Source: Aquamicrobium sp.
GTDB taxonomy: Bacteria > Pseudomonadota > Alphaproteobacteria > Rhizobiales > Rhizobiaceae
DNA: 5,263 nt
NCBI GenBank assembly: GCA_014860725.1
Contig: JACZJD010000301.1
Span: forward strand, 1 to 5,263
Reading direction: 5' to 3'
A program made the position numbers and the translations under genes. Each line of letters begins with the position of its first letter. The stretch's first letter is position 1. Of this stretch, positions 1-5,263 are shown in pieces. The notes below the pieces were generated by a model, which searched no databases, had not been told where the DNA came from, and worked only from the letters and a program-made list of their open reading frames with translations.

Positions 1-585
1 GATCATCAGCGTGCCGCCGGCGCGGTTCACCGCCTTCTGCACGGCCGGGCGGCGGATCGCGCCGCGCGCCGTCGAGGCGAGGAGCGCATAGGCGGCGGCG
101 TTGAGCGTGGCGAGCACGAGGAAGGTGATCTCGAACACGACGAGCTGCAGCGCGACCGGACCCGCCGGATCGAGGAACTGCGGCAGGAACGCGACGAAGA
201 AGACGATGCTCTTCGGGTTCAGCGCCGTCACGACATAGGCGTGCAGGAAGATGCGCCGCGTGGCGACGGCCGGCACCGGCGCATCGGCCGCCTGCGGCGC
301 CACCGGCGCGCGCCACAGCCTGATGCCGAGATAGACGAGATAGGCCGCGCCGATCCACTTCAGCGCCGTGAACAGCGTCGCCGACGCGGCGAGCAGCGCG
401 CCGACGCCGAGGATCGAGGCGGTCATGGCCGTGAAATCGCCGAGCGCGACGCCGGCGACGATGGCGAGCGCCGGCCGCCGGCCGTGGCCGAGCGCATAGG
501 AGATGACCAGAAGCACCGTCGGCCCCGGAATCGCGACCACGATCGCGGAGGCGAAGGCGAAGGCGGCCCACAGCTCGAAGGACAT
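1..585 (-). CDS. LysE/RhtB-family amino-acid exporter (C-terminus cut off by the window edge)
   Basis: This is a membrane exporter of the LysE/RhtB family, whose known members pump lysine, homoserine, threonine or related compounds out of the cell; the substrate here cannot be told from sequence. 195 codons are visible, against about 205-210 for the family, so only the last few residues are missing to the left. The N-terminus is hydrophobic and carries the family's early PGP motif (residues 20-22), followed by WIGAAYLVYLG (77-87), NPKSIVFF (123-130) and FLPQF (133-137), all typical RhtB landmarks. Several hydrophobic segments fit the usual six-helix layout. The ATG at 585 is preceded by a GGGGA ribosome binding site. 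The start lies 84 bp after the purK stop on the same strand, so it could be read through from purE-purK or have its own promoter; I see no convincing promoter in that gap. The family call is firm, the substrate unknown. Confidence 0.9.
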   Translation of the reverse strand, partial: MSFELWAAFAFASAIVVAIPGPTVLLVISYALGHGRRPALAIVAGVALGDFTAMTASILGVGALLAASATLFTALKWIGAAYLVYLGIRLWRAPVAPQAADAPVPAVATRRIFLHAYVVTALNPKSIVFFVAFLPQFLDPAGPVALQLVVFEITFLVLATLNAAAYALLASTARGAIRRPAVQKAVNRAGGTLMI

Positions 586-669
586 GGCGCGTTCCCCGTG
601 GATGACCGCGCAACCAATCCACAGCCGCCCGCCCGATGCAAGCGGCGAATGGGCGACGGGGTGCCGGCG

Positions 670-1755
670 CTACCGCTGCCGCGGCGCGAGGCGGGTGAAA
701 TGCCCCATCTTGCGGCCGGGCCGCGCCTCTTCCTTGCCGTAGAGGTGCACGACGACGTCCTTCTCGGCGAGGAGGGCCGGCACGCCGGCGACGTCGTCGC
801 CGATCAGGTTCTCCATGACGCAGTGGCTGTGGCGGCCGGGATCGCCGAGCGGCAGGCCGGCGACGGCGCGGATGTGCTGCTCGAACTGCGACACCGCGCA
901 GGCGGCCTCCGTCCAGTGGCCGGAATTGTGGACGCGCGGCGCGATCTCGTTGGCGAGCACCGAGCCGTCGGCAAGGGCGAAGAACTCGACGCCGATGACG
1001 CCGACATAGCCGAGGCCGTCGAGGATGGCGCGGGCCGCCTCCCGCGCGGCGGCGAGCGCGGCGGGGTTGCCGGCAGCCGGCACGGTCGACGAATGCAGGA
1101 TGCCGTCGCGATGGACGTTCTCGGCCGGGTCGTAGGCGCTGACGATGCCGTCGCGGCCGCGCGCGGCGATGACGGAAATCTCGCGCTCGAACGGCACCAG
1201 CGCCTCGAGGATCAGCGGCACGCCGCCCATGGCGGCGCAGGCCCCGGCGGCATCGCCGGCACGGGCCCCGCGGAACACCCGCTGGCCCTTGCCGTCATAG
1301 CCGAGGCGGCGCGTCTTCAGGACGCCGTCGCCGCCGAAGGCCGCAAGCCCGGCCGCGAGATCGTCGTCGTTATCCACAGGAATGAAGCGGGCTGTGGATA
1401 TTCCCATGCGGTTGAGCTCGGTCTTCTCGACCAGCCTGTCCTGCGCGACCGCCAGGGCGCGGGGCGGCGGGAACACCGGCACCGAGGCCGCAAGCGTCTC
1501 GGCCGCCGCGACGGGCACGTTCTCGAACTCGTAGGTGACGACGGCGCAGCCGCGCGCCAGTTCCGCCAGCGCCTCCGGGTCGTCATAGGCGGCGACGATC
1601 TGCCGGTTGGCGACCTGCGCCGCCGGGCATCCGGCCTGCGGTTCGAGGATGACGGTGCGATAGCCGAGGCGAGCCGCCGCCATCGCCAGCATGCGGCCGA
1701 GCTGGCCGCCGCCGACGATGCCGATCGTCTCGCCGGGGGAAAGCGGTGCGCTCAT
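670..1755 (-). CDS. purK: 5-(carboxyamino)imidazole ribonucleotide synthase PurK
   Basis: PurK is a cytosolic ATP-grasp enzyme. It converts aminoimidazole ribonucleotide, ATP and bicarbonate into N5-carboxy-AIR in de novo purine synthesis. The 361-residue product matches the usual length (about 355). Visible landmarks are GIVGGGQLGRM (12-22) in the N-terminal pre-ATP-grasp domain, YEFENV (75-80), the PurK hallmark GYDGKGQ (152-158) in the ATP-grasp core, acidic residues at E184, E192, E257 and E270, and the signature NEIAPRVHNSGHWT (269-282). The C-terminal domain ends with a KMGH segment as in other PurK proteins. The ATG at 1755 begins 10 nt after the purE stop with an AGGG-type ribosome binding site, so the two genes form an operon and their products act in sequence. 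The coding region contains an inverted pair of DnaA-box-like sequences (1370-1401), described separately. Confidence 0.97.
   Translation of the reverse strand: MSAPLSPGETIGIVGGGQLGRMLAMAAARLGYRTVILEPQAGCPAAQVANRQIVAAYDDPEALAELARGCAVVTYEFENVPVAAAETLAASVPVFPPPRALAVAQDRLVEKTELNRMGISTARFIPVDNDDDLAAGLAAFGGDGVLKTRRLGYDGKGQRVFRGARAGDAAGACAAMGGVPLILEALVPFEREISVIAARGRDGIVSAYDPAENVHRDGILHSSTVPAAGNPAALAAAREAARAILDGLGYVGVIGVEFFALADGSVLANEIAPRVHNSGHWTEAACAVSQFEQHIRAVAGLPLGDPGRHSHCVMENLIGDDVAGVPALLAEKDVVVHLYGKEEARPGRKMGHFTRLAPRQR
1370..1401. promoter_or_regulatory. Inverted pair of DnaA-box-like sequences inside purK
   Basis: TTATCCACA at 1370-1378 is an exact match to the classical DnaA box (TTATNCACA). 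On the other strand, positions 1393-1401 read ATATCCACA, one base off. Together they form a perfect 9-bp inverted repeat (TATCCACAG at 1371-1379, CTGTGGATA at 1392-1400) with a 12-nt spacer. The repeat encodes purK residues GIST and PVDN, and it uses the only ATA isoleucine codon I found in the gene. The sequence match is direct observation. DnaA binding is inference, and a chance coding coincidence is possible. Confidence 0.35.
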
Positions 1756-1765
1756 GCCCTATCGC

Positions 1766-2263
<498 letters not shown>

Positions 2264-2297
2264 GCCTTCGTTCCTGCCTTGCTGTCGGGAGCGCCGT

Positions 2298-2501
2298 TCA
2301 GGCGATGATGTCGGGAATGATCCGGTCTTCGAGCTCTTTGAGCCGGTCCTTCAGCGCCAGCTTCTTCTTCTTCATGCGCTGGATCTGGAGGGCGTCGCAG
2401 CCGGTGGCGATCATTGCGTTGATCGCGGCGTCGAAATCCGTGTGTTCCTGCTTGAGCTTTGCAAACTCGAGACGAATCTCGGCCTGTTCCTGTTCCGACA
2501 T
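2298..2501 (-). CDS. DUF465 (YdcH-like) small coiled-coil protein, upstream of purE
   Basis: This 67-residue protein is charged and predicted to be helical, of the DUF465/YdcH type. The visible features are a heptad-like pattern through [15 protein letters not shown], a central break at MIATGCDAL, and the lysine-rich segment [18 protein letters not shown] that marks the family. There is no signal peptide or membrane segment, so it is presumably cytosolic. Its molecular function is not known to me. The reading frame stays open 37 codons further upstream to 2612, but the family begins at the MSEQEQ methionine (2501), and the extension crosses the likely promoter, so I chose 2501; its ribosome binding site is weak. 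It is the first gene of the leftward purE-purK series, and a shorter paralogue lies divergently at 2733-2909. Confidence 0.88.
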   Translation of the reverse strand: MSEQEQAEIRLEFAKLKQEHTDFDAAINAMIATGCDALQIQRMKKKKLALKDRLKELEDRIIPDIIA

Positions 2502-2732
2502 GCTCGTCCGTCTGAAGATTGCGGCGACGATTCGCCTTGGCGGGCGGGTTGCCGGAGCTTCCGCTACCGGCGTGCAATTAATAGCATATTCAGGCTCCGC
2601 TTGGAATGCCACTATGCCGCATTCGACAGCCGCCTAAATCGATGGCACACTACCCTGGCGCTGTCACATCGGGCGGCCTGCGGTGGGTGCCCGTGACGGT
2701 GCGGTCAAGGAACCTTGAAGGGAGAGCCAATC
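2502..2732. promoter_or_regulatory. Divergent intergenic region between two DUF465 genes
   Basis: This 231-bp stretch has no convincing gene and must hold promoters for both flanking genes. It contains the most AT-rich patch of the neighbourhood (about 2575-2593). On the minus strand, TTCCAA (2606-2601) and TATTAA (2583-2578) are spaced by 17 bp, a weak sigma-70-like pair that would serve the leftward DUF465-purE-purK series. On the plus strand I see no clear -35/-10 pair, only a good ribosome binding site just before 2733. The patch also contains TTAA-N7-TTCA (2578-2592), close to the CtrA pattern. These are pattern matches only. Confidence 0.4.
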
Positions 2733-2909
2733 ATGTCTCTTGCATCCCATCTTGCGGAATTGCAGCGCAAGCACGGCGAAATCGACCGCCAGATCGACGA
2801 AGCGATGTCGCATCCTTCATCCGACGATCTCGAGATCGCGAAGCTCAAGCGGCGCAAGCTGGCCATCAAGGACGAGATTGAAAGGCTGCAGACGCCGACC
2901 CGCCATTAG
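2733..2909 (+). CDS. DUF465 (YdcH-like) small coiled-coil protein, divergent paralogue
   Basis: This is a 58-residue DUF465 protein. LASHLAELQRKHGEIDRQIDEAM forms a first charged helix, HPSSDDLEI a short linker, and KLKRRKLAIKDEIERLQ the second helix with the basic K/R cluster of the family. It aligns along its whole length with the protein of the divergent gene at 2298-2501 (for example KLKRRKLAIKDEIERLQ against [17 protein letters not shown]), so the two are paralogues. The frame could begin at a TTG at 2715, but an AGGGAGAG ribosome binding site at 2719-2726 sits at the right distance from the ATG at 2733, which decides the start. No function can be assigned beyond a small, probably cytosolic, coiled-coil protein. 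It appears monocistronic, since a strong terminator follows within 35 bp. Confidence 0.88.
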   Translation: MSLASHLAELQRKHGEIDRQIDEAMSHPSSDDLEIAKLKRRKLAIKDEIERLQTPTRH

Positions 2910-2941
2910 GCGTCGGCACAGCGAGGAAAAAACCGCAACAT

Positions 2942-2972
2942 GCCGGTGGCGATCCCGCCGCCGGCTTTTTTT
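2942..2972 (+). terminator. Intrinsic terminator after the DUF465 gene
   Basis: A 10-bp stem (GCCGGTGGCG at 2942-2951 with CGCCGCCGGC at 2956-2965, one G-U pair) closes a 4-nt loop and is followed directly by seven T residues (2966-2972). This is a textbook factor-independent terminator for the plus-strand gene ending at 2909. It also insulates that gene from the convergent ArsR-type gene. Confidence 0.9.
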
Positions 2973-2976
2973 GTCC

Positions 2977-2993
2977 CCGCGGCGCTGCCGCGG
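2977..2993 (-). terminator. Possible terminator hairpin after the ArsR-type gene
   Basis: A perfect 7-bp stem (CCGCGGC at 2977-2983, GCCGCGG at 2987-2993) with a 3-nt loop starts three bases past the ArsR-type stop on the minus strand. No T-run follows it on that strand; the sequence there reads into As. It may therefore only stall polymerase or stabilise the mRNA end. A T6 tract lies further downstream on the same strand (2932-2927). Confidence 0.3.
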
Positions 2994-2996
2994 CGC

Positions 2997-3260
2997 TCAA
3001 CCGTCCCAGAACTGGTCCAGCCAGATATTGAGCCTGAGGAATCCGTCGGAATTCAGCGCGTAGATGCGCTTCGTGCCCTGCGCGCGGGCGCTGACCAGCC
3101 CGGCGTCGAGCAGCACCTTGAGATGCTGCGACACCGCCGGGCGCGACACCGGCAGGCCGCCGGCCAGCTCGTTCACGGTCTTGGGGCCGCGCCGCAGCTC
3201 CTCGAGCAGGTAGCGGCGGTTGTCGTCGGCGATGGCCATGAAGGCGTCGGGCTGGGTCAT
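2997..3260 (-). CDS. ArsR-type winged-helix transcriptional regulator, no metal-binding cysteines
   Basis: This is an 87-residue DNA-binding protein of the ArsR superfamily. An N-terminal helix (AFMAIADDNRRYLLEELRRG, 6-25) leads to the winged helix-turn-helix: KTVNELAGGLPVS, then the recognition helix SRPAVSQHLKVLLDAGLV (39-56), then a beta wing ending GTKRIYAL (62-69). It contains no cysteine and one histidine, so the classical ArsR/SmtB metal site is absent and another signal or constitutive repression is likely. The frame is open to a TTG at 3302, but the conserved domain starts just after the ATG at 3260, which I prefer; the ribosome binding site there is weak. It follows the MFS gene on the same strand with a 55-bp gap, so it is probably cotranscribed and may repress that transporter. 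That regulatory link is inference. Confidence 0.87.
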   Translation of the reverse strand: MTQPDAFMAIADDNRRYLLEELRRGPKTVNELAGGLPVSRPAVSQHLKVLLDAGLVSARAQGTKRIYALNSDGFLRLNIWLDQFWDG

Positions 3261-3315
3261 GCCCGCATTCTGGAGCCCACCGCCGGGAAACTCAATCCAC
3301 AAGCGCCATCCGCGC

Positions 3316-4599
3316 TCATTCGGCCGCGGGCTTCATCTCGTCCTCGCCGTCGCGGCCGTCGCTCTCCGGCTCGCTGCGCGGGTCGAGCAGCCCGGCCTGC
3401 GGCGTCACGGCACGCTCGGCCGGCAGGGTCTTGAACGCCTCGCGCTCCTCCACCGGCACCGGCGCGCGCACGCGGGCGCGCATCAGCGCATAGACGCCGA
3501 GCGCCAGATGCGGCGCGGCCGTGGCCAGGAACAGGCTGTCGGGCCGCATCCGCTCCATCAGGTAGGCGCCCGCCAGCGGCCCGATCATGGTGCCGAAGCC
3601 GTAGAGCAGCAGCAGGCCGCCCGAGACCTTGACGAAGTCCTCCGGGCTGGCGTGGTCGTTGGCGTGCGCCACGGCGATCGAATAGAGCGTGTAGGCGAGC
3701 GCGCCGTAGCCGGCGGTCAGGATCAGGATCACCGTGCCCGAGCGCGGCGCGAAGGCGAACAGCGACAGCGCGAACAGCGCCGCGCCGAAGGCCGCCGCCG
3801 ACAGCACGTAGCGGCGGTCGGTGCGGTCGGAGGCGCGGCCGACGGGAAGCTGCGCCAGCGCGCCGGCGACGACGACGAGGCTCATCATCAGCGCGATCTC
3901 GAAGGCCGAGATGCCGGCGCGCGCGCCGTAGACCGCGCCGAGCGTGCCCCAGGCGCCGTTGGCGATGCCGACGAGCAGGCAGCCGACCGCGGCCACCGGC
4001 GAGTTGGCGTAGAGCGCGGCAAGGTCGAGCCGGACGCCGGCGAGCGGCTGCGGCGACTGGGCCGAGGAGATCGCCGTCGGGATGAGCGAGGCGCAGAACA
4101 GGATGCCCGCCAGCATGAAGGGCGTGGCGGCGGCGATGTCGGTGGCCGCGACCATCATCTGCCCGGCGGTGATCGCGCCGTAGGTCACCATCATGTAGAG
4201 GCCGAACACCGTGCCGCGGTTCTCGTTGGTGGCGCGCTCGTTGAGCCAGCTCTCGATGACCATGAAGGCGCCGGCCATGGTGAAGCCGGTGGCGGCGCGC
4301 AGCGCGATCCACGCCGCCTCGTCGATCCACAGCCCCGTCGTCAGCGCCACCATGGCGCCGGACGCGGCGAAGGCGCCGAAGGCGCGCACGTGCCCCACCT
4401 TCCGCACCAGGAACGGCGCGGCGTAGCAGCCGGCCACGAAGCCGCCCGCCCACGCCGTGCCGAGCAGGCCGAGCGAGGCGGTGGAGAACCCTTCCGCCTG
4501 ACCGCGCAGCGGCAGGAGCAGGCTGTGCAGCCCGGACGCCGCGAGCAGGAAGGCCGTGCCGCCCAGAAGCGCGATAATCGAACGGTAGGTGGCGAACAT
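3316..4599 (-). CDS. Major facilitator superfamily transporter, YcaD-like
   Basis: This is an inner-membrane secondary transporter of 427 residues with alternating hydrophobic stretches consistent with 12 helices. The MFS motif-A-like loop between helices 2 and 3 is GCYAAPFLVRKVGHVR (57-72), and its pseudo-repeat in the second half is GRASDRTDRR (254-263). ESWLNE (116-121) followed by NRG (127-129) is typical of the YcaD-like branch of the superfamily. The last 35 or so residues form a hydrophilic acidic tail with no membrane character. The ATG at 4599 has a GGAG ribosome binding site. The substrate is unknown; efflux of a small compound is a reasonable guess because an ArsR-type regulator gene follows. 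The 116-bp leader before it contains a perfect inverted repeat and three GANTC sites. Confidence 0.92.
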   Translation of the reverse strand: MFATYRSIIALLGGTAFLLAASGLHSLLLPLRGQAEGFSTASLGLLGTAWAGGFVAGCYAAPFLVRKVGHVRAFGAFAASGAMVALTTGLWIDEAAWIALRAATGFTMAGAFMVIESWLNERATNENRGTVFGLYMMVTYGAITAGQMMVAATDIAAATPFMLAGILFCASLIPTAISSAQSPQPLAGVRLDLAALYANSPVAAVGCLLVGIANGAWGTLGAVYGARAGISAFEIALMMSLVVVAGALAQLPVGRASDRTDRRYVLSAAAFGAALFALSLFAFAPRSGTVILILTAGYGALAYTLYSIAVAHANDHASPEDFVKVSGGLLLLYGFGTMIGPLAGAYLMERMRPDSLFLATAAPHLALGVYALMRARVRAPVPVEEREAFKTLPAERAVTPQAGLLDPRSEPESDGRDGEDEMKPAAE

Positions 4600-4631
4600 G
4601 GCGTCTCCGCAGGCGGCCGGCTTGATAACGT

Positions 4632-4660
4632 CGAATCGGACAGTCGATTCGGCCGGAATC
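4632..4660. promoter_or_regulatory. Inverted repeat with three GANTC sites upstream of the MFS gene
   Basis: CGAATCG (4632-4638) and CGATTCG (4645-4651) form a perfect 7-bp inverted repeat with a 6-nt spacer, 33 to 52 bp before the MFS start codon. The arms contain GAATC and GATTC, and another GAATC follows at 4656-4660. GANTC is the site methylated by CcrM in most alphaproteobacteria. The geometry, two arms 13 bp apart centre to centre, fits a dimeric repressor operator, for instance for the adjacent ArsR-type protein. A TTATCA hexamer on the minus strand (4628-4623) could be a -10 element just downstream. Function is inferred. Confidence 0.4.
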
Positions 4661-4715
4661 TGGCGGATTTTCGGGCGGGCCGCTCACATGTTTACGACAC
4701 CGGGTCGCAAAGTGT

Positions 4716-4910
4716 TCATCCGCGCCGGAAAAGCGCCTCGGCCGCCTGCCGCGTCGAGCCCTTGGCCACCAGCTCGTCCTCCAGCCGGCCGATCTCGGCC
4801 TTGAGCTGGCCGATCCGCTCCCGAAGCTCGTCCACCGACAGCAGCGACAGATCCTGCCCGATCTCGTGGACACGCCTGGGCTTCACAGGTTCGTCGTCGA
4901 ACAGCGCCAT
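4716..4910 (-). CDS. DUF1192 family small protein
   Basis: This 64-residue protein fits DUF1192, a family of short alphaproteobacterial proteins of unknown function. MALFDDEPVKPRRVHEIGQDL (1-21) is the conserved N-terminal part. SLLSVDELRERIGQLKAEIGRLEDELVAKGS (22-52) is a heptad-patterned helix likely to form a coiled coil. QAAEALFRRG closes the protein. There is no signal peptide or membrane segment. The ATG at 4910 has a strong GGAGGAG ribosome binding site, which fixes the start. It is transcribed divergently from the quinone oxidoreductase gene, with 102 bp between start codons. The MFS gene follows on the same strand after 116 bp and probably has its own promoter. Confidence 0.9.
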   Translation of the reverse strand: MALFDDEPVKPRRVHEIGQDLSLLSVDELRERIGQLKAEIGRLEDELVAKGSTRQAAEALFRRG

Positions 4911-4925
4911 TTCCGGCTCCTCCGC

Positions 4926-4973
4926 TTTGCCTCGAACTCATAACTGTACATAACTAGGGCAGGCCGAGGCAAA
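4926..4973. promoter_or_regulatory. Symmetric divergent promoter region between DUF1192 and quinone oxidoreductase genes
   Basis: TTTGCCTCG (4926-4934) is repeated in inverted orientation as CGAGGCAAA (4965-4973), a perfect 9-bp match with 30 bp between. Each copy contains TTGCCT, a fair -35 hexamer. On the plus strand, CATAAC (4949-4954) follows at 16 bp and is a fair -10. On the minus strand, TACAGT (4948-4943) follows at 18 bp. The two promoters would thus face and overlap each other. CATAACT also occurs twice in direct orientation (4939-4945 and 4949-4955), 10 bp apart. The hexamers are pattern matches and not proven promoters. Confidence 0.45.
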
Positions 4974-5012
4974 CTGCCCACCCCGAACGAGAGAAGCGAG
5001 AAAGGAGCGCGC

Positions 5013-5263
5013 ATGGCGTCGCAGACACTTCCCGACGAGATGACGGCGATCGCGATTTCCGAGCCGGGCGGGCCGCTGGTGCTGAAGCCGGAACGCCGCC
5101 CCCTGCCCGTTCCCGGACCGGGCGAGATCCTGATCCGCGTGCGCGCCGCCGGCGTCAACCGGCCGGACGTGCTGCAGCGCAAGGGCGCCTATCCGCCGCC
5201 GCCGGGCGCCTCCGACCTGCCGGGGCTGGAGGCCTCCGGCGAGGTGGCGGCGGTCGGCGAGGC
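5013..5263 (+). CDS. NAD(P)H:quinone oxidoreductase, zinc-independent MDR/PIG3 type (C-terminus cut off by the window edge)
   Basis: The first 83 codons of a medium-chain dehydrogenase/reductase of the quinone oxidoreductase branch are visible; full-length members have about 325-335 residues. The N-terminal GroES-like domain is recognisable from MTAIAISEPGGPLVL (10-24), PGPGEILIRVRAAGVNRPDVLQRKG and PGLEASGEV. The sequence reads GVNRPD where zinc-dependent alcohol dehydrogenases have the zinc-ligand cysteine motif, so this is a zinc-independent reductase that probably reduces quinones with NADPH. The nucleotide-binding domain lies beyond the window, so cofactor choice cannot be read. An AAAGGAG ribosome binding site at 5001-5007 fixes the ATG at 5013. 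It is divergent from the DUF1192 gene. Confidence 0.92.
   Translation, partial: MASQTLPDEMTAIAISEPGGPLVLKPERRPLPVPGPGEILIRVRAAGVNRPDVLQRKGAYPPPPGASDLPGLEASGEVAAVGE

Noticed and set aside
599..624. Further DnaA-box-like sequence and a GTGGAT/ATCCAC inverted repeat between purK and the exporter gene
   Set aside because: The best box has two mismatches and the repeat arms are only 6 bp. Similar two-mismatch sequences occur near 3292 and 4324, so this level of match is background.
2502..2612. 37-codon upstream extension of the DUF465 gene at 2298-2501
   Set aside because: It is not part of the family and runs through the AT-rich candidate promoter. The ATG at 2501 matches the family N-terminus.
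3261..3302. TTG start giving 14 extra residues for the ArsR-type regulator
   Set aside because: The extra residues lie outside the conserved domain, and the ATG at 3260 directly precedes it.
3257..4873. 538-codon minus-strand frame overlapping the MFS gene in another frame
   Set aside because: It is an arginine/alanine-rich out-of-frame reading; the MFS frame has the membrane helices and motifs.
3220..4953. 577-codon open frame on the plus strand opposite the MFS and DUF1192 genes
   Set aside because: It has the same low-complexity Arg/His/Gly composition, spans several real genes and an intergenic gap, and has no family resemblance.

Overview
The window is dense, GC-rich chromosomal DNA (roughly two-thirds G+C by eye). 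It most resembles a Hyphomicrobiales (Rhizobiales-type) alphaproteobacterium. That placement is inferred from the gene set: small DUF465/YdcH-like proteins beside purE-purK, a DUF1192 protein divergent from a PIG3-type quinone oxidoreductase, and near-exclusive use of G/C-ending codons. No single marker gene fixes the genus. I see no RNA genes, insertion sequences, prophage, CRISPR or other mobile signature, and nothing that looks like a new defence or mobile system.

Left part (1-2501, minus strand): a co-directional series reading leftward, made of a DUF465 small coiled-coil protein, purE, purK and then a LysE/RhtB-type amino-acid exporter cut by the window edge. PurK and PurE carry out consecutive steps of purine synthesis (AIR to N5-CAIR to CAIR), and their genes are only 10 nt apart.

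Middle (2502-2996): a 231-bp intergenic region separates two divergent DUF465 paralogues. The right-hand one ends in a strong intrinsic terminator (2942-2972).

Right part (2997-4910, minus strand): a DUF1192 small protein, then after a 116-bp gap a YcaD-like MFS transporter, followed closely by a cysteine-free ArsR-type repressor. The gap before the transporter holds a perfect 7-bp inverted repeat and three GANTC sites within 29 bp.

Right edge (4911-5263): a compact divergent promoter region with a perfect 9-bp inverted repeat, then the N-terminus of an NAD(P)H:quinone oxidoreductase on the plus strand, cut by the window edge.

The genes are mostly ordinary housekeeping and accessory core genes. 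The items worth a second look are non-coding signals: an inverted pair of DnaA-box-like sequences inside purK, the GANTC/inverted-repeat cluster before the transporter, and the symmetric elements in the last divergent promoter.
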